Of a stretch of 39,400 bases of DNA, positions 5,910 through 12,764 are shown piece by piece. The position numbers and the translations under genes are program-made. Source of the DNA: Burkholderiales bacterium UBA4657. GTDB lineage: Bacteria; Pseudomonadota; Gammaproteobacteria; Burkholderiales; Burkholderiaceae_E. The DNA lies in the NCBI GenBank assembly GCA_002405475.1, contig DHLX01000015.1, forward strand, positions 1 through 39,400, written 5' to 3'. The notes under the pieces were generated by a model. It searched no databases, was not told the DNA's origin, and worked only from the letters and a program-made list of their open reading frames with translations. Numbering within the stretch: the stretch's first letter is position 1; the number at the start of each line of letters is the position of its first letter.

Positions 5910-8177
5910 ATGGTTTCCGTCAAGCAACCCGCCCAGGCACCCCTGGAAACGCCTGCGGCGAATGACCCGCAGGCAGAGGCGCAATTTGCCCGGAAAATGG
6001 CCAAAGCGGTGGCCATGGCACGTGCCGCCTATGGTCAGCGTGTTGCGCCCAGCGGCGAGCCGGTGATTGAGCATGCCCAGGCCCTGGCCGACATTCTGGC
6101 TTATCTGGGCACCGATGCCGACACCCAGCTGGCTGCCGTGCTCTATGGCACGGTGGACGCCGAGCGTGCCGAGGTACCCCTGAGCCTGGATCAGATTCGT
6201 ACCGAATTTGGCGCTGATGTCGCCAGTATTGTTCAGGGCAGTATTCAACTCATGCAGGTCACAGAGCTGGTCAAGGCACAAGACAAGACTCATGAGGGGT
6301 CTCAAGATGGAAAACTGGCCAGACAACAGGTTGAAGCCCTGCGAAAAATGTTGCTGGCCATGGTGGGTGATTTGCGCGTAGTGCTGGTACGCATGGTGTC
6401 GCGATTGCGCACCCTGCGTTTTTTTGCAGAACACAAAGATCAGCTCGATGGCGATCTGGCACGTCAATACGCGCAAGAAACGTTTGAACTGTATGCGCCC
6501 TTGGCCAACCGCCTGGGTATTTGGCAACTGAAATGGGAACTGGAAGACCTGGCGTTCCGGTTTTTGCAGCCCGAGACCTACAAACGCATTGCCAAAATGC
6601 TGGAAGAAAAACGTCTTGAACGTCAGGCCTTCATTAGTGAAGCGATTGAACGCCTCAAGCATGAACTTCGGCAGGCTGGCATTCAGCATGCCGAAGTTTA
6701 TGGCCGGCCCAAGCACATTTACAGTATCTGGAACAAAATGCGTGGCAAGGGGGTGGACTTTGCCGGCCTCTATGACGTGCGTGCCTTTCGCGTGATTGTC
6801 GATGATGTCAAGCAATGCTATACCGTGCTCGGCATTATTCATCATTTGTGGCAGCCGATTCCGAAAGAATTCGACGACTACATTTCCCGCCCCAAGTCCA
6901 ATGGCTATCAATCGTTGCATACGGTAGTGGTAGCCGATGATGGCAAACCGTTTGAAGTGCAGATACGCACACGCGAAATGCATCAGTTTGCCGAGTATGG
7001 GGTAGCAGCGCACTGGCGCTACAAGGAATCGGGAAACAAAAGCCTATCGGCGCATCACCCTTATGATGAAAAAATTGCCTGGATACGACAATTATTTGCC
7101 TGGAAAAACGAAGTCGATCAGGCCGTCAATGATAAAAAGCTGGAACAGTTCGATGCGGCCGAGTGGACGGAAAAGCTCAAGTCGGGTTCAATCGACGATC
7201 GTATCTATGTCATGACGCCGCAGGCGCGAGTGATCGACCTGCCAACGGGAGCAACGCCCGTCGATTTTGCCTATCATCTGCATAGTGACCTGGGGCATCG
7301 CTGTCGAGGTGCCAAGGTCAATGCCCAGATGGTGCCGCTCAATACCCCCTTGAAAACCGGACAAACCGTCGAGATTATTGCCAGCAAAGCAGCCACGGCC
7401 GGACCATCGCGTGACTGGCTCAATCCGCAGCTAGGCTATTTGGCCAGCACACGGGCGCGCACCAAAGTACGTGCCTGGTTTAATGCCATAGAACACGAAG
7501 AGGCCATGCACACCGGGCGCCTCAAGGTCGAGCGCGAATTGCAACGCCTGGGTAAAACCTCGACCAATCTGGAAGAAATGGCTCATCAACTCGGGTATGC
7601 CAAGGCTGAGGATTTATTCATCGCCGTGACCCGTGACGAGTTCAACTTCCGTCAGATTGAGGCCCTATTTAATGACATACCGCTTGAGTTACCCGAACCA
7701 GTACTGCAACGCAAGCCCAAGGCCGGCGATAGTCAATCGGGCGTGATGGTGGTCGGTGTCAGCAATTTAATGACGCAACTGGCGCGCTGCTGCAAACCGG
7801 CACCACCCGACGCCATTTCCGGTTTTGTCACGCGTGGCAAAGGCATCTCCATACACCGCGCCGACTGCAAAAGTTTTTTGACCCTCGCTGAAAAACACCC
7901 TGAACGCGTTATTGACACCAGCTGGGGACACGCCAGCGGTGACGCTGTTTATGCGGTTGATGTCCTGATACAGGCACAAGACCGTCATGCCCTGCTACGT
8001 GACATATCCGATGTCTTCGCGCGCGAGAAAATCAATGTTGTAGGAGTGAAAACACAATCCTCCAAGGGCGAGGCGCGCATGCAATTTACGGCTGAGGTAA
8101 AGGATGCCGGTACCCTGGCCAAGGCGCTGCAGTCGATACGTGAAGTGACAGGGGTACTGGATGCCAGAAGGCGATAA
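5910..8177 (+). CDS. relA: RelA, (p)ppGpp synthetase
   Basis: A 755-residue long RelA/SpoT protein that makes pppGpp or ppGpp from ATP and GTP/GDP on stalled ribosomes. The N-terminal hydrolase domain is degenerate: where SpoT has the metal-binding His-Asp, the sequence is LYGTVD (about residues 78-83), so hydrolase activity should be lost. The synthetase domain (about 240-370) has the YGRPKHIYSIWNKM block, DVRAFRVIV and the EFDD motif at residues 320-323, which is the RelA type and not the RXKD type. A TGS domain follows (about 400-465), then a zinc-finger-like CCKPAPPD and a C-terminal ACT domain from about 690. The partner SpoT is not in this window. tRNA-Val follows 20 bases after the stop. 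Confidence 0.95.
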   Translation: MVSVKQPAQAPLETPAANDPQAEAQFARKMAKAVAMARAAYGQRVAPSGEPVIEHAQALADILAYLGTDADTQLAAVLYGTVDAERAEVPLSLDQIRTEFGADVASIVQGSIQLMQVTELVKAQDKTHEGSQDGKLARQQVEALRKMLLAMVGDLRVVLVRMVSRLRTLRFFAEHKDQLDGDLARQYAQETFELYAPLANRLGIWQLKWELEDLAFRFLQPETYKRIAKMLEEKRLERQAFISEAIERLKHELRQAGIQHAEVYGRPKHIYSIWNKMRGKGVDFAGLYDVRAFRVIVDDVKQCYTVLGIIHHLWQPIPKEFDDYISRPKSNGYQSLHTVVVADDGKPFEVQIRTREMHQFAEYGVAAHWRYKESGNKSLSAHHPYDEKIAWIRQLFAWKNEVDQAVNDKKLEQFDAAEWTEKLKSGSIDDRIYVMTPQARVIDLPTGATPVDFAYHLHSDLGHRCRGAKVNAQMVPLNTPLKTGQTVEIIASKAATAGPSRDWLNPQLGYLASTRARTKVRAWFNAIEHEEAMHTGRLKVERELQRLGKTSTNLEEMAHQLGYAKAEDLFIAVTRDEFNFRQIEALFNDIPLELPEPVLQRKPKAGDSQSGVMVVGVSNLMTQLARCCKPAPPDAISGFVTRGKGISIHRADCKSFLTLAEKHPERVIDTSWGHASGDAVYAVDVLIQAQDRHALLRDISDVFAREKINVVGVKTQSSKGEARMQFTAEVKDAGTLAKALQSIREVTGVLDARRR

Positions 8178-8179
8178 TC

Positions 8180-8188
8180 TGCTATCAT
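8180..8188 (+). promoter_or_regulatory. extended -10 promoter of tRNA-Val
   Basis: TGCTATCAT is a TGN-extended -10 element nine bases before the tRNA 5' end. It begins within three bases of the relA stop codon. No -35 match is clear. Confidence 0.5.
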
Positions 8189-8197
8189 TTCAACTTC

Positions 8198-8274
8198 GGG
8201 CGCTTAGCTCAGTTGGTTAGAGTACTACCTTGACATGGTAGGGGTCACTGGTTCGAATCCAGTAGCGCCCACCA
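8198..8274 (+). tRNA. tRNA-Val(GAC)
   Basis: A 77-base cloverleaf with acceptor stem GGGCGCT/AGCGCCC, A discriminator and encoded CCA. The anticodon stem CTACC/GGTAG encloses TTGACAT, so the anticodon is GAC, reading GUC and GUU. T arm CTGGTTCGAATCCAG is standard. Confidence 0.97.
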
Positions 8275-8447
8275 GATTCTGCTGGTTGGACACGTTGTAC
8301 AAGTTATTAAGAGCGAGAAAGGCACCTTGGTTATGACACCGCGAACTCCTCAAAAGGTCATCCTCCTTTAGGTCGTGTGCTCATCTTACTCATTCAAAAA
8401 GCGCGGCCTGTCCGCGCTTTTTTGTTTTTACGAAAACGAGGTTCATC
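8275..8447 (+). promoter_or_regulatory. thrS leader region, possible attenuator
   Basis: The 173 bases between tRNA-Val and the thrS start hold a short hairpin (AAAGG/CCTTT, about 8353-8369) and then a strong terminator at 8396-8423. The terminator ends 24 bases before the thrS ATG, leaving no room for a full promoter downstream of it. Transcription of the operon must therefore start upstream and pass through the hairpin, unless a promoter overlaps it. This layout suggests attenuation control. No T-box features or tRNA-Thr mimic were recognised. Confidence 0.4.
8396..8423 (+). terminator. strong hairpin terminator just upstream of thrS
   Basis: AAAAAGCGCGG pairs with CCGCGCTTTTT around a CCTGT loop, followed by a T run. 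It may simply end the tRNA-Val transcript, or act as the terminator arm of a thrS leader. On the reverse strand the A run also provides a U tract. Confidence 0.85.
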
Positions 8448-10358
8448 ATGATTTCCATTACACTGCCCGACGGTTCGCAACGACAATTTGAACAGGCCAC
8501 CACCGTGGCGCAGGTCGCCGCCGCCATCGGCGCGGGTCTAGCCAAAGCGGCACTGGCAGGCAAAGTCAATGGCAAGCTGGTTGATACTTCCTATCTGATC
8601 GAACAAGACGCTACCCTGGCCATCGTGACCGATAAAGATGCCGATGGTCTGGAGATTATTCGTCACTCCACGGCCCACCTGCTGGCTTACGCCGTCAAGG
8701 AATTATTTCCCGACGCGCAGGTGACCATAGGGCCGGTTATAGATAATGGTTTTTATTACGATTTTTCCTACAAACGGCCGTTCACGCCCGAAGACCTGAC
8801 GGCGATAGAAAACAAGATGGCCGAGCTGGCGAAAAAAGACGAAACAGTTGTGCGCCAGGTCTTGCCGCGTGATGAAGCCGTGGCTTATTTCAAACAAATG
8901 GGCGAGCACTATAAGGCCGAAATTATTGCCAGCATTCCGCAGGGCGAAGATGTGTCGTTGTATCGTGAAGGCAATTTCACCGACTTATGCCGTGGTCCGC
9001 ACGTGCCCAGTACCGGCAAGCTCAAGGTGTTCAAACTCATGAAGCTGGCCGGCGCTTATTGGCGTGGTGACAGTAAAAACGAAATGCTGCAACGTATCTA
9101 TGGCACGGCCTGGGCGAAAAAAGAAGAGCAGGAAGCCTATTTGCATATGCTGGAAGAGGCCGAAAAGCGCGACCACCGCAAATTGGGACCCCAGCTGGAT
9201 TTGTTTCACTTTGAGGATTTCGCCCCAGGGGCAGTGTTTTGGCACTCCAAGGGGTGGTGGCTGTTTCAAGCCTTGATTGGGTATATGCGGCAACGGCAGT
9301 CGCAAGCTGGCTATATAGAAGTCAATACTCCCGATGTCATGGACAGGTCTCTATGGGAAGTTTCTGGCCATTGGCAAAACTATCGACAAAACATGTTCAC
9401 AACCCAAACAGAGGATGAGCGTGTGTTTGCGCTCAAGCCCATGAATTGTCCTGGTTCGGTCAGTTTGTTCAAATACGGTGTAAAAAGTTATCGTGACCTG
9501 CCGATCCGAATGGCGGAATTTGGCAAAGTACACCGATACGAACCTTCTGGTGCCTTGCATGGTTTATTGAGGGTACGTCATTTCACCCAGGATGATGCTC
9601 ATATTTATTGCACCGAAGATCAAATGGAGCAGGAATGCCGCAAGGTGGTTTCCTTGATAATGGACATCTACCGTGATTTTGGTTTCGACAATGTACGCAT
9701 CAAATTGTCGACTCGCCCCGAGAATCGGATCGGATCTGATGAAACCTGGGATAAGCTGGAAAAAGCACTGGCCCAGGCTTTGGATCATATGCAAATGCCA
9801 TACGCCCTATTTCCAGGAGAAGGGGCTTTTTACGGCCCGAAGCTCGAATTTGTATTGCGTGATGCGATTGGTCGTGACTGGCAGTGCGGTACTTTGCAAG
9901 TTGATATGAATTTGCCCGAACGTTTCGATGCAAGTTATGTGGCGGCTGATAATTCACGCCAGCGTCCGGTGATGTTACACCGGGCTTTATTCGGGTCACT
10001 GGAAAGATTTACAGGTATATTAATCGAGCACTTCGCTGGTGCGTTACCGGTTTGGCTGGCTCCGGTACAGGTTTGCATCATGAATATTTCCGAGAGTCAG
10101 GCCGATTATGGACAAAATGTAGCCCAAACCCTGCAAAAACAAGGCTTTAGGGTAGAATCCGATTTGCGCGGCGAGAAAATCACCTATAAAATTCGCGATC
10201 GCTCATTGCAGAAGATTCCTTATTTAATCGTCGTAGGCGACAAGGAAAAGGAATCGGGCATGGTGGCCGTGCGCGCTCGAGGTGGTAAAGATCTGGGTGT
10301 GATGTCCCTGGAAGCTCTGGCTGATCTGCTGCGTTCCGATATTGACTCAAAACATTGA
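8448..10358 (+). CDS. thrS: threonyl-tRNA synthetase
   Basis: A 636-residue class II synthetase that charges tRNA-Thr. It has an N-terminal TGS domain (about 1-62), the editing/SAD domain (about 63-240), the catalytic core and the anticodon-binding domain from about 535. The catalytic zinc ligands are all present at E. coli numbering: Cys334 (MNCPG), His385 (DDAH) and His511 (MLHRA). Residue 337 is Ser where most bacterial enzymes have His (NCPGH). The first 245 residues are close to betaproteobacterial ThrS in style, while about 250-560 reads like alphaproteobacterial ThrS (for example KLEFVLRDAIGRDWQCGTLQ). A GAGG ribosome site lies 7 bases before the ATG. It heads the operon through to merR. 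Confidence 0.96.
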   Translation: MISITLPDGSQRQFEQATTVAQVAAAIGAGLAKAALAGKVNGKLVDTSYLIEQDATLAIVTDKDADGLEIIRHSTAHLLAYAVKELFPDAQVTIGPVIDNGFYYDFSYKRPFTPEDLTAIENKMAELAKKDETVVRQVLPRDEAVAYFKQMGEHYKAEIIASIPQGEDVSLYREGNFTDLCRGPHVPSTGKLKVFKLMKLAGAYWRGDSKNEMLQRIYGTAWAKKEEQEAYLHMLEEAEKRDHRKLGPQLDLFHFEDFAPGAVFWHSKGWWLFQALIGYMRQRQSQAGYIEVNTPDVMDRSLWEVSGHWQNYRQNMFTTQTEDERVFALKPMNCPGSVSLFKYGVKSYRDLPIRMAEFGKVHRYEPSGALHGLLRVRHFTQDDAHIYCTEDQMEQECRKVVSLIMDIYRDFGFDNVRIKLSTRPENRIGSDETWDKLEKALAQALDHMQMPYALFPGEGAFYGPKLEFVLRDAIGRDWQCGTLQVDMNLPERFDASYVAADNSRQRPVMLHRALFGSLERFTGILIEHFAGALPVWLAPVQVCIMNISESQADYGQNVAQTLQKQGFRVESDLRGEKITYKIRDRSLQKIPYLIVVGDKEKESGMVAVRARGGKDLGVMSLEALADLLRSDIDSKH

Positions 10359-10402
10359 TGCCAAGTCGGCAGGCTTACTGCCCTATTGATGAATTTTTTT
10401 GA

Positions 10403-10416
10403 AAGGATGACTCATC
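10403..10416 (+). promoter_or_regulatory. ribosome site and AUC start codon of infC
   Basis: AAAGGA (10402-10407) stands 6 bases before an in-frame ATC at 10414. The GTG (10432) and ATG (10453) further on have no comparable ribosome site. The ATG at 10407 is in another frame. A rare AUU/AUC/AUA start is the known basis of IF3 autoregulation. Confidence 0.75.
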
Positions 10417-10983
10417 GCTACTACTACGTTTGTGCCGCGCTTTTCGCGCGAGATGCCGCGCCGTGAAGAAAAAAATGCTCACCGCATCAATCGCGAAATT
10501 ACTGTTCCTGAAATACGTCTGATCGGGCCTGAAGGCGAACAACTGGGTCTGGTTCGAATCCAGGAAGCCTGGGCTAAAGCTGAAGAGCTGGATGTTGATC
10601 TGGTAGAAATTGCTCCGACCGCCCAGCCTCCGGTTTGCAAGCTGATGGACTATGGCAAGTTCAAGTATCAGGAACAGAAAAAGGCGCATGAAGCCAAACT
10701 GAAGCAAAAAGTCATTCAGGTGAAGGAAGTAAAAATTCGTCCTGGTACGGACGACGGTGATTACAACGTCAAGTTGAAAAACCTGAGACGTTTTCTGGAA
10801 GAAGGTGACAAGGCCAAGGTAACCTTGCGCTTTCGTGGTCGGGAAATGGCACATCAGGAATTGGGAATGCAAATGCTCGAGCGGTTGCGCTTGGATCTGG
10901 ATGATATGAGCCTGGTCGAGCAAATGCCTAAGCTGGAAGGACGCCAGATGGTCATGATTCTGGCACCGAAAAAGAAGAAGTAG
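10414..10983 (+). CDS. infC: translation initiation factor IF-3
   Basis: IF3 binds the 30S subunit, keeps subunits apart and checks the start codon and initiator tRNA. From ATC at 10414 the protein is 189 residues and begins (M)ATTTFVPRFSREMPRREEK, followed by the N-domain block HRINREITVPEIRLIGPEGEQLG and the C-domain with VKEVKIRPGTDDGDYNVKL, FRGREMAHQELG and a closing lysine-rich tail. Only a non-AUG start gives both a proper ribosome site and a full N terminus. IF3 discriminates against AUC, so it can limit its own synthesis. It lies 55 bases after thrS and 91 before rpmI. Confidence 0.95.
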   Translation: MATTTFVPRFSREMPRREEKNAHRINREITVPEIRLIGPEGEQLGLVRIQEAWAKAEELDVDLVEIAPTAQPPVCKLMDYGKFKYQEQKKAHEAKLKQKVIQVKEVKIRPGTDDGDYNVKLKNLRRFLEEGDKAKVTLRFRGREMAHQELGMQMLERLRLDLDDMSLVEQMPKLEGRQMVMILAPKKKK

Positions 10984-11005
10984 TTGTTGTATTGGTTGTA
11001 AATAA

Positions 11006-11055
11006 GCCCTGACTCGGTCACACAAGTGCAGCACGTGGCTGCCACCGACAAGGGC
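11006..11055 (+). promoter_or_regulatory. structured leader before rpmI, candidate L20 binding site
   Basis: Three nested paired segments form a long hairpin: GCCCT (11006) with AGGGC (11051), CGGT (11015) with ACCG (11044), and GCAGC (11028) with GCTGC (11038). It has no U tract. It lies 20 bases before the rpmI start, the position where enteric bacteria and Bacillus have L20-binding autoregulatory structures in the same operon. The L20 link is inference from position. Confidence 0.4.
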
Positions 11056-11074
11056 AAATGACTGGAGCATTATC

Positions 11075-11272
11075 ATGCCTAAAATGAAGACGAAAAAGAG
11101 CGCAGCCAAGCGCTTCATCGTCCGCGCTGGCGGGTCGGTGAAACGTGGGCAAGCGTTCAAACGCCACATCCTTACCAAGAAAACCACCAAGAACAAACGT
11201 CAGCTGCGCGGTACACAAAACGTGCACTCGACCAACCTCGCACAAGTACGTGCGATGTTGCCTTACGCTTGA
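11075..11272 (+). CDS. rpmI: ribosomal protein L35
   Basis: A 65-residue, very basic protein of the large ribosomal subunit. The start MPKMKTKKSAAKRF and the block GSVKRGQAFKRHILTKKTTKNKRQLRG are diagnostic for bL35. A TGGAG ribosome site lies seven bases before the ATG. It sits between infC and rplT as in most bacteria, 17 bases before the latter, and is probably coupled to the infC transcript. Confidence 0.97.
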   Translation: MPKMKTKKSAAKRFIVRAGGSVKRGQAFKRHILTKKTTKNKRQLRGTQNVHSTNLAQVRAMLPYA

Positions 11273-11289
11273 TTGAGAGGAGATAAAAC

Positions 11290-11646
11290 ATGCCTCGCGT
11301 AAAACGTGGTGTCACCGCTCGTGCCCGTCACAAGAAAGTTATTGACGCAGCCAAAGGCTTTCGTGGCCGTCGCGGTAATGTATTTCGTATTGCCAAACAG
11401 GCGGTCATGCGTGCTGGTCAGTACGCCTACCGTGACCGTCGCAACAAAAAACGCGTCTTCCGTTCCCTCTGGATTGCCCGATTGAACGCAGCAGTGCGTG
11501 AGCATGGTATGACCTATAGCGTGTTCATTCACGGACTGGGCAAAGCCAATATCGAGATGGATCGTAAAGTCCTGTCCGATATGGCGATCGCCGATAAGCC
11601 GGCGTTTGCTGCTCTGGTAGGTCAGGTCAAGGCTGCACTCGCGTAA
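11290..11646 (+). CDS. rplT: ribosomal protein L20
   Basis: A 118-residue protein, the usual length for bL20. It begins MPRVKRGVTARARHKKV with the conserved basic N-terminal extension and contains YAYRDRRNKKR and LWIARLNAAVREHGMTYS. L20 is needed for early 50S assembly and often represses its own operon. The AGAGGAGA ribosome site is strong. A terminator-like hairpin follows 19 bases after the stop. Confidence 0.97.
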   Translation: MPRVKRGVTARARHKKVIDAAKGFRGRRGNVFRIAKQAVMRAGQYAYRDRRNKKRVFRSLWIARLNAAVREHGMTYSVFIHGLGKANIEMDRKVLSDMAIADKPAFAALVGQVKAALA

Positions 11647-11665
11647 GCTCGTATTCAGACGCTGG

Positions 11666-11702
11666 AACGGGGCACAGGCCTTTTGCCTGCTGCCCCGTTT
11701 TT
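11666..11702 (+). terminator. terminator or attenuator between rplT and pheS
   Basis: AACGGGGCA pairs with TGCCCCGTT and CAGG with CCTG, around a CCTTTTG loop, with a T run after it. It lies 24 bases before pheS. It should reduce read-through from the ribosomal genes, or act as an attenuator for pheST. No leader peptide rich in Phe codons was found in the short gap. Confidence 0.75.
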
Positions 11703-11726
11703 AATGGTACTTTTCTGGAATGGTGC

Positions 11727-12752
11727 ATGGATAAACTCGATGATTGGGTACAGGAAGCTGTTGCTGATTTTTCCAAGGCAACGGATTCGGCGGCACTGGA
11801 AGACGCCAAGGCAAAATATCTGGGTAAGCAAGGCCGCATTACCGAGCAGATGAAAAGCCTGGCTGCTTTACCGCCTGAACAAAAAAAACAGGCGGGTGCT
11901 GCCATTAACCAGGCGAAGGCACGGATTGAATTAGCTCTGAATGCACGTCGCGAGGCATTGGCCGAAGCCAGCCTGCAGACCAAGCTGGAGGCCGAAGCCA
12001 TTGATGTCACTTTACCTGGGCGTCGTCTGGGGCGCGGCGGTATTCATCCGGTCATGCGTACCTGGATGCGGATCGAAAACATTTTTACTCGAGTGGGTTT
12101 TGATGTGGCTGATGGTCCCGAAATAGAAAACGACTGGTACAACTTTACAGCGCTGAATTCGCCCGAAAATCACCCGGCACGGTCCATGCAGGACACCTTT
12201 TATCTTGAGGGGGGGCTGTTGTTGCGTACCCATACTTCACCCATGCAGGTACGTTATGCCAGACAACATATACAGCGTTATGCAGGTCAGGCTGACATGC
12301 CCGAGATCAAAGTCATCGCCCCAGGGCGTACGTATCGTGTCGATAGCGACGCCACACACTCGCCCATGTTCCATCAATTTGAAGGATTATGGATCGGCAC
12401 TGAAGTCAGCTTTGCCGATTTAAAAAGCGTTTATACCCATTTCCTGCACGCTTTTTTCGAACGCGACGACATGGTGGTGCGCTTTCGTCCGTCGTACTTC
12501 CCTTTTACCGAACCTTCAGCAGAAGTTGACATGATGTTTGAAGCAGGCCCGCTCAAAGGTCGATGGCTGGAAATTGCCGGTTCGGGGCAGGTGCACCCGA
12601 CCGTCATCCGTAATTTTGGACTGGATCCGGAAAAGTATATGGGCTTTGCCTTCGGCAGTGGACTGGAACGTCTGACCATGCTGCGCTATGGCGTCAAAGA
12701 CTTGCGCCTGTTTTTTGATGGCGATATTCGTTTTCTGCAGCAATTCGCGTAA
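11727..12752 (+). CDS. pheS: phenylalanyl-tRNA synthetase alpha subunit
   Basis: A 341-residue subunit of the (alpha-beta)2 class II synthetase. The N-terminal coiled coil (about 1-85) binds tRNA-Phe. Motif 2 is seen in DATHSPMFHQFEGLWIG, and motif 3 in GFAFGSGLERLTMLRYGVKDLR near the C terminus. The catalytic site for phenylalanyl-adenylate formation is in this subunit. The ribosome site is weak (TGGAA), but the ATG gives the expected N terminus (MDKLDDWVQEAVADF). pheT follows after 12 bases. Confidence 0.97.
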   Translation: MDKLDDWVQEAVADFSKATDSAALEDAKAKYLGKQGRITEQMKSLAALPPEQKKQAGAAINQAKARIELALNARREALAEASLQTKLEAEAIDVTLPGRRLGRGGIHPVMRTWMRIENIFTRVGFDVADGPEIENDWYNFTALNSPENHPARSMQDTFYLEGGLLLRTHTSPMQVRYARQHIQRYAGQADMPEIKVIAPGRTYRVDSDATHSPMFHQFEGLWIGTEVSFADLKSVYTHFLHAFFERDDMVVRFRPSYFPFTEPSAEVDMMFEAGPLKGRWLEIAGSGQVHPTVIRNFGLDPEKYMGFAFGSGLERLTMLRYGVKDLRLFFDGDIRFLQQFA

Positions 12753-12764
12753 CCGGAGGTTTGT

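Noticed and set aside
5733..7013. 426-codon minus-strand frame
   Set aside because: It lies fully antisense to the RidA and relA genes, has no recognisable domain and a composition expected from a shadow frame.
8275..8447. T-box riboswitch before thrS
   Set aside because: No T-box sequence, specifier loop or antiterminator was recognised, and the class is rare in proteobacteria.
10375..11196. 273-codon minus-strand frame
   Set aside because: Antisense to infC and rpmI; Phe- and His-rich shadow of lysine-rich genes.
11703..11726. Phe-rich leader peptide for pheST attenuation
   Set aside because: The gap around the hairpin has no start codon followed by Phe codons.
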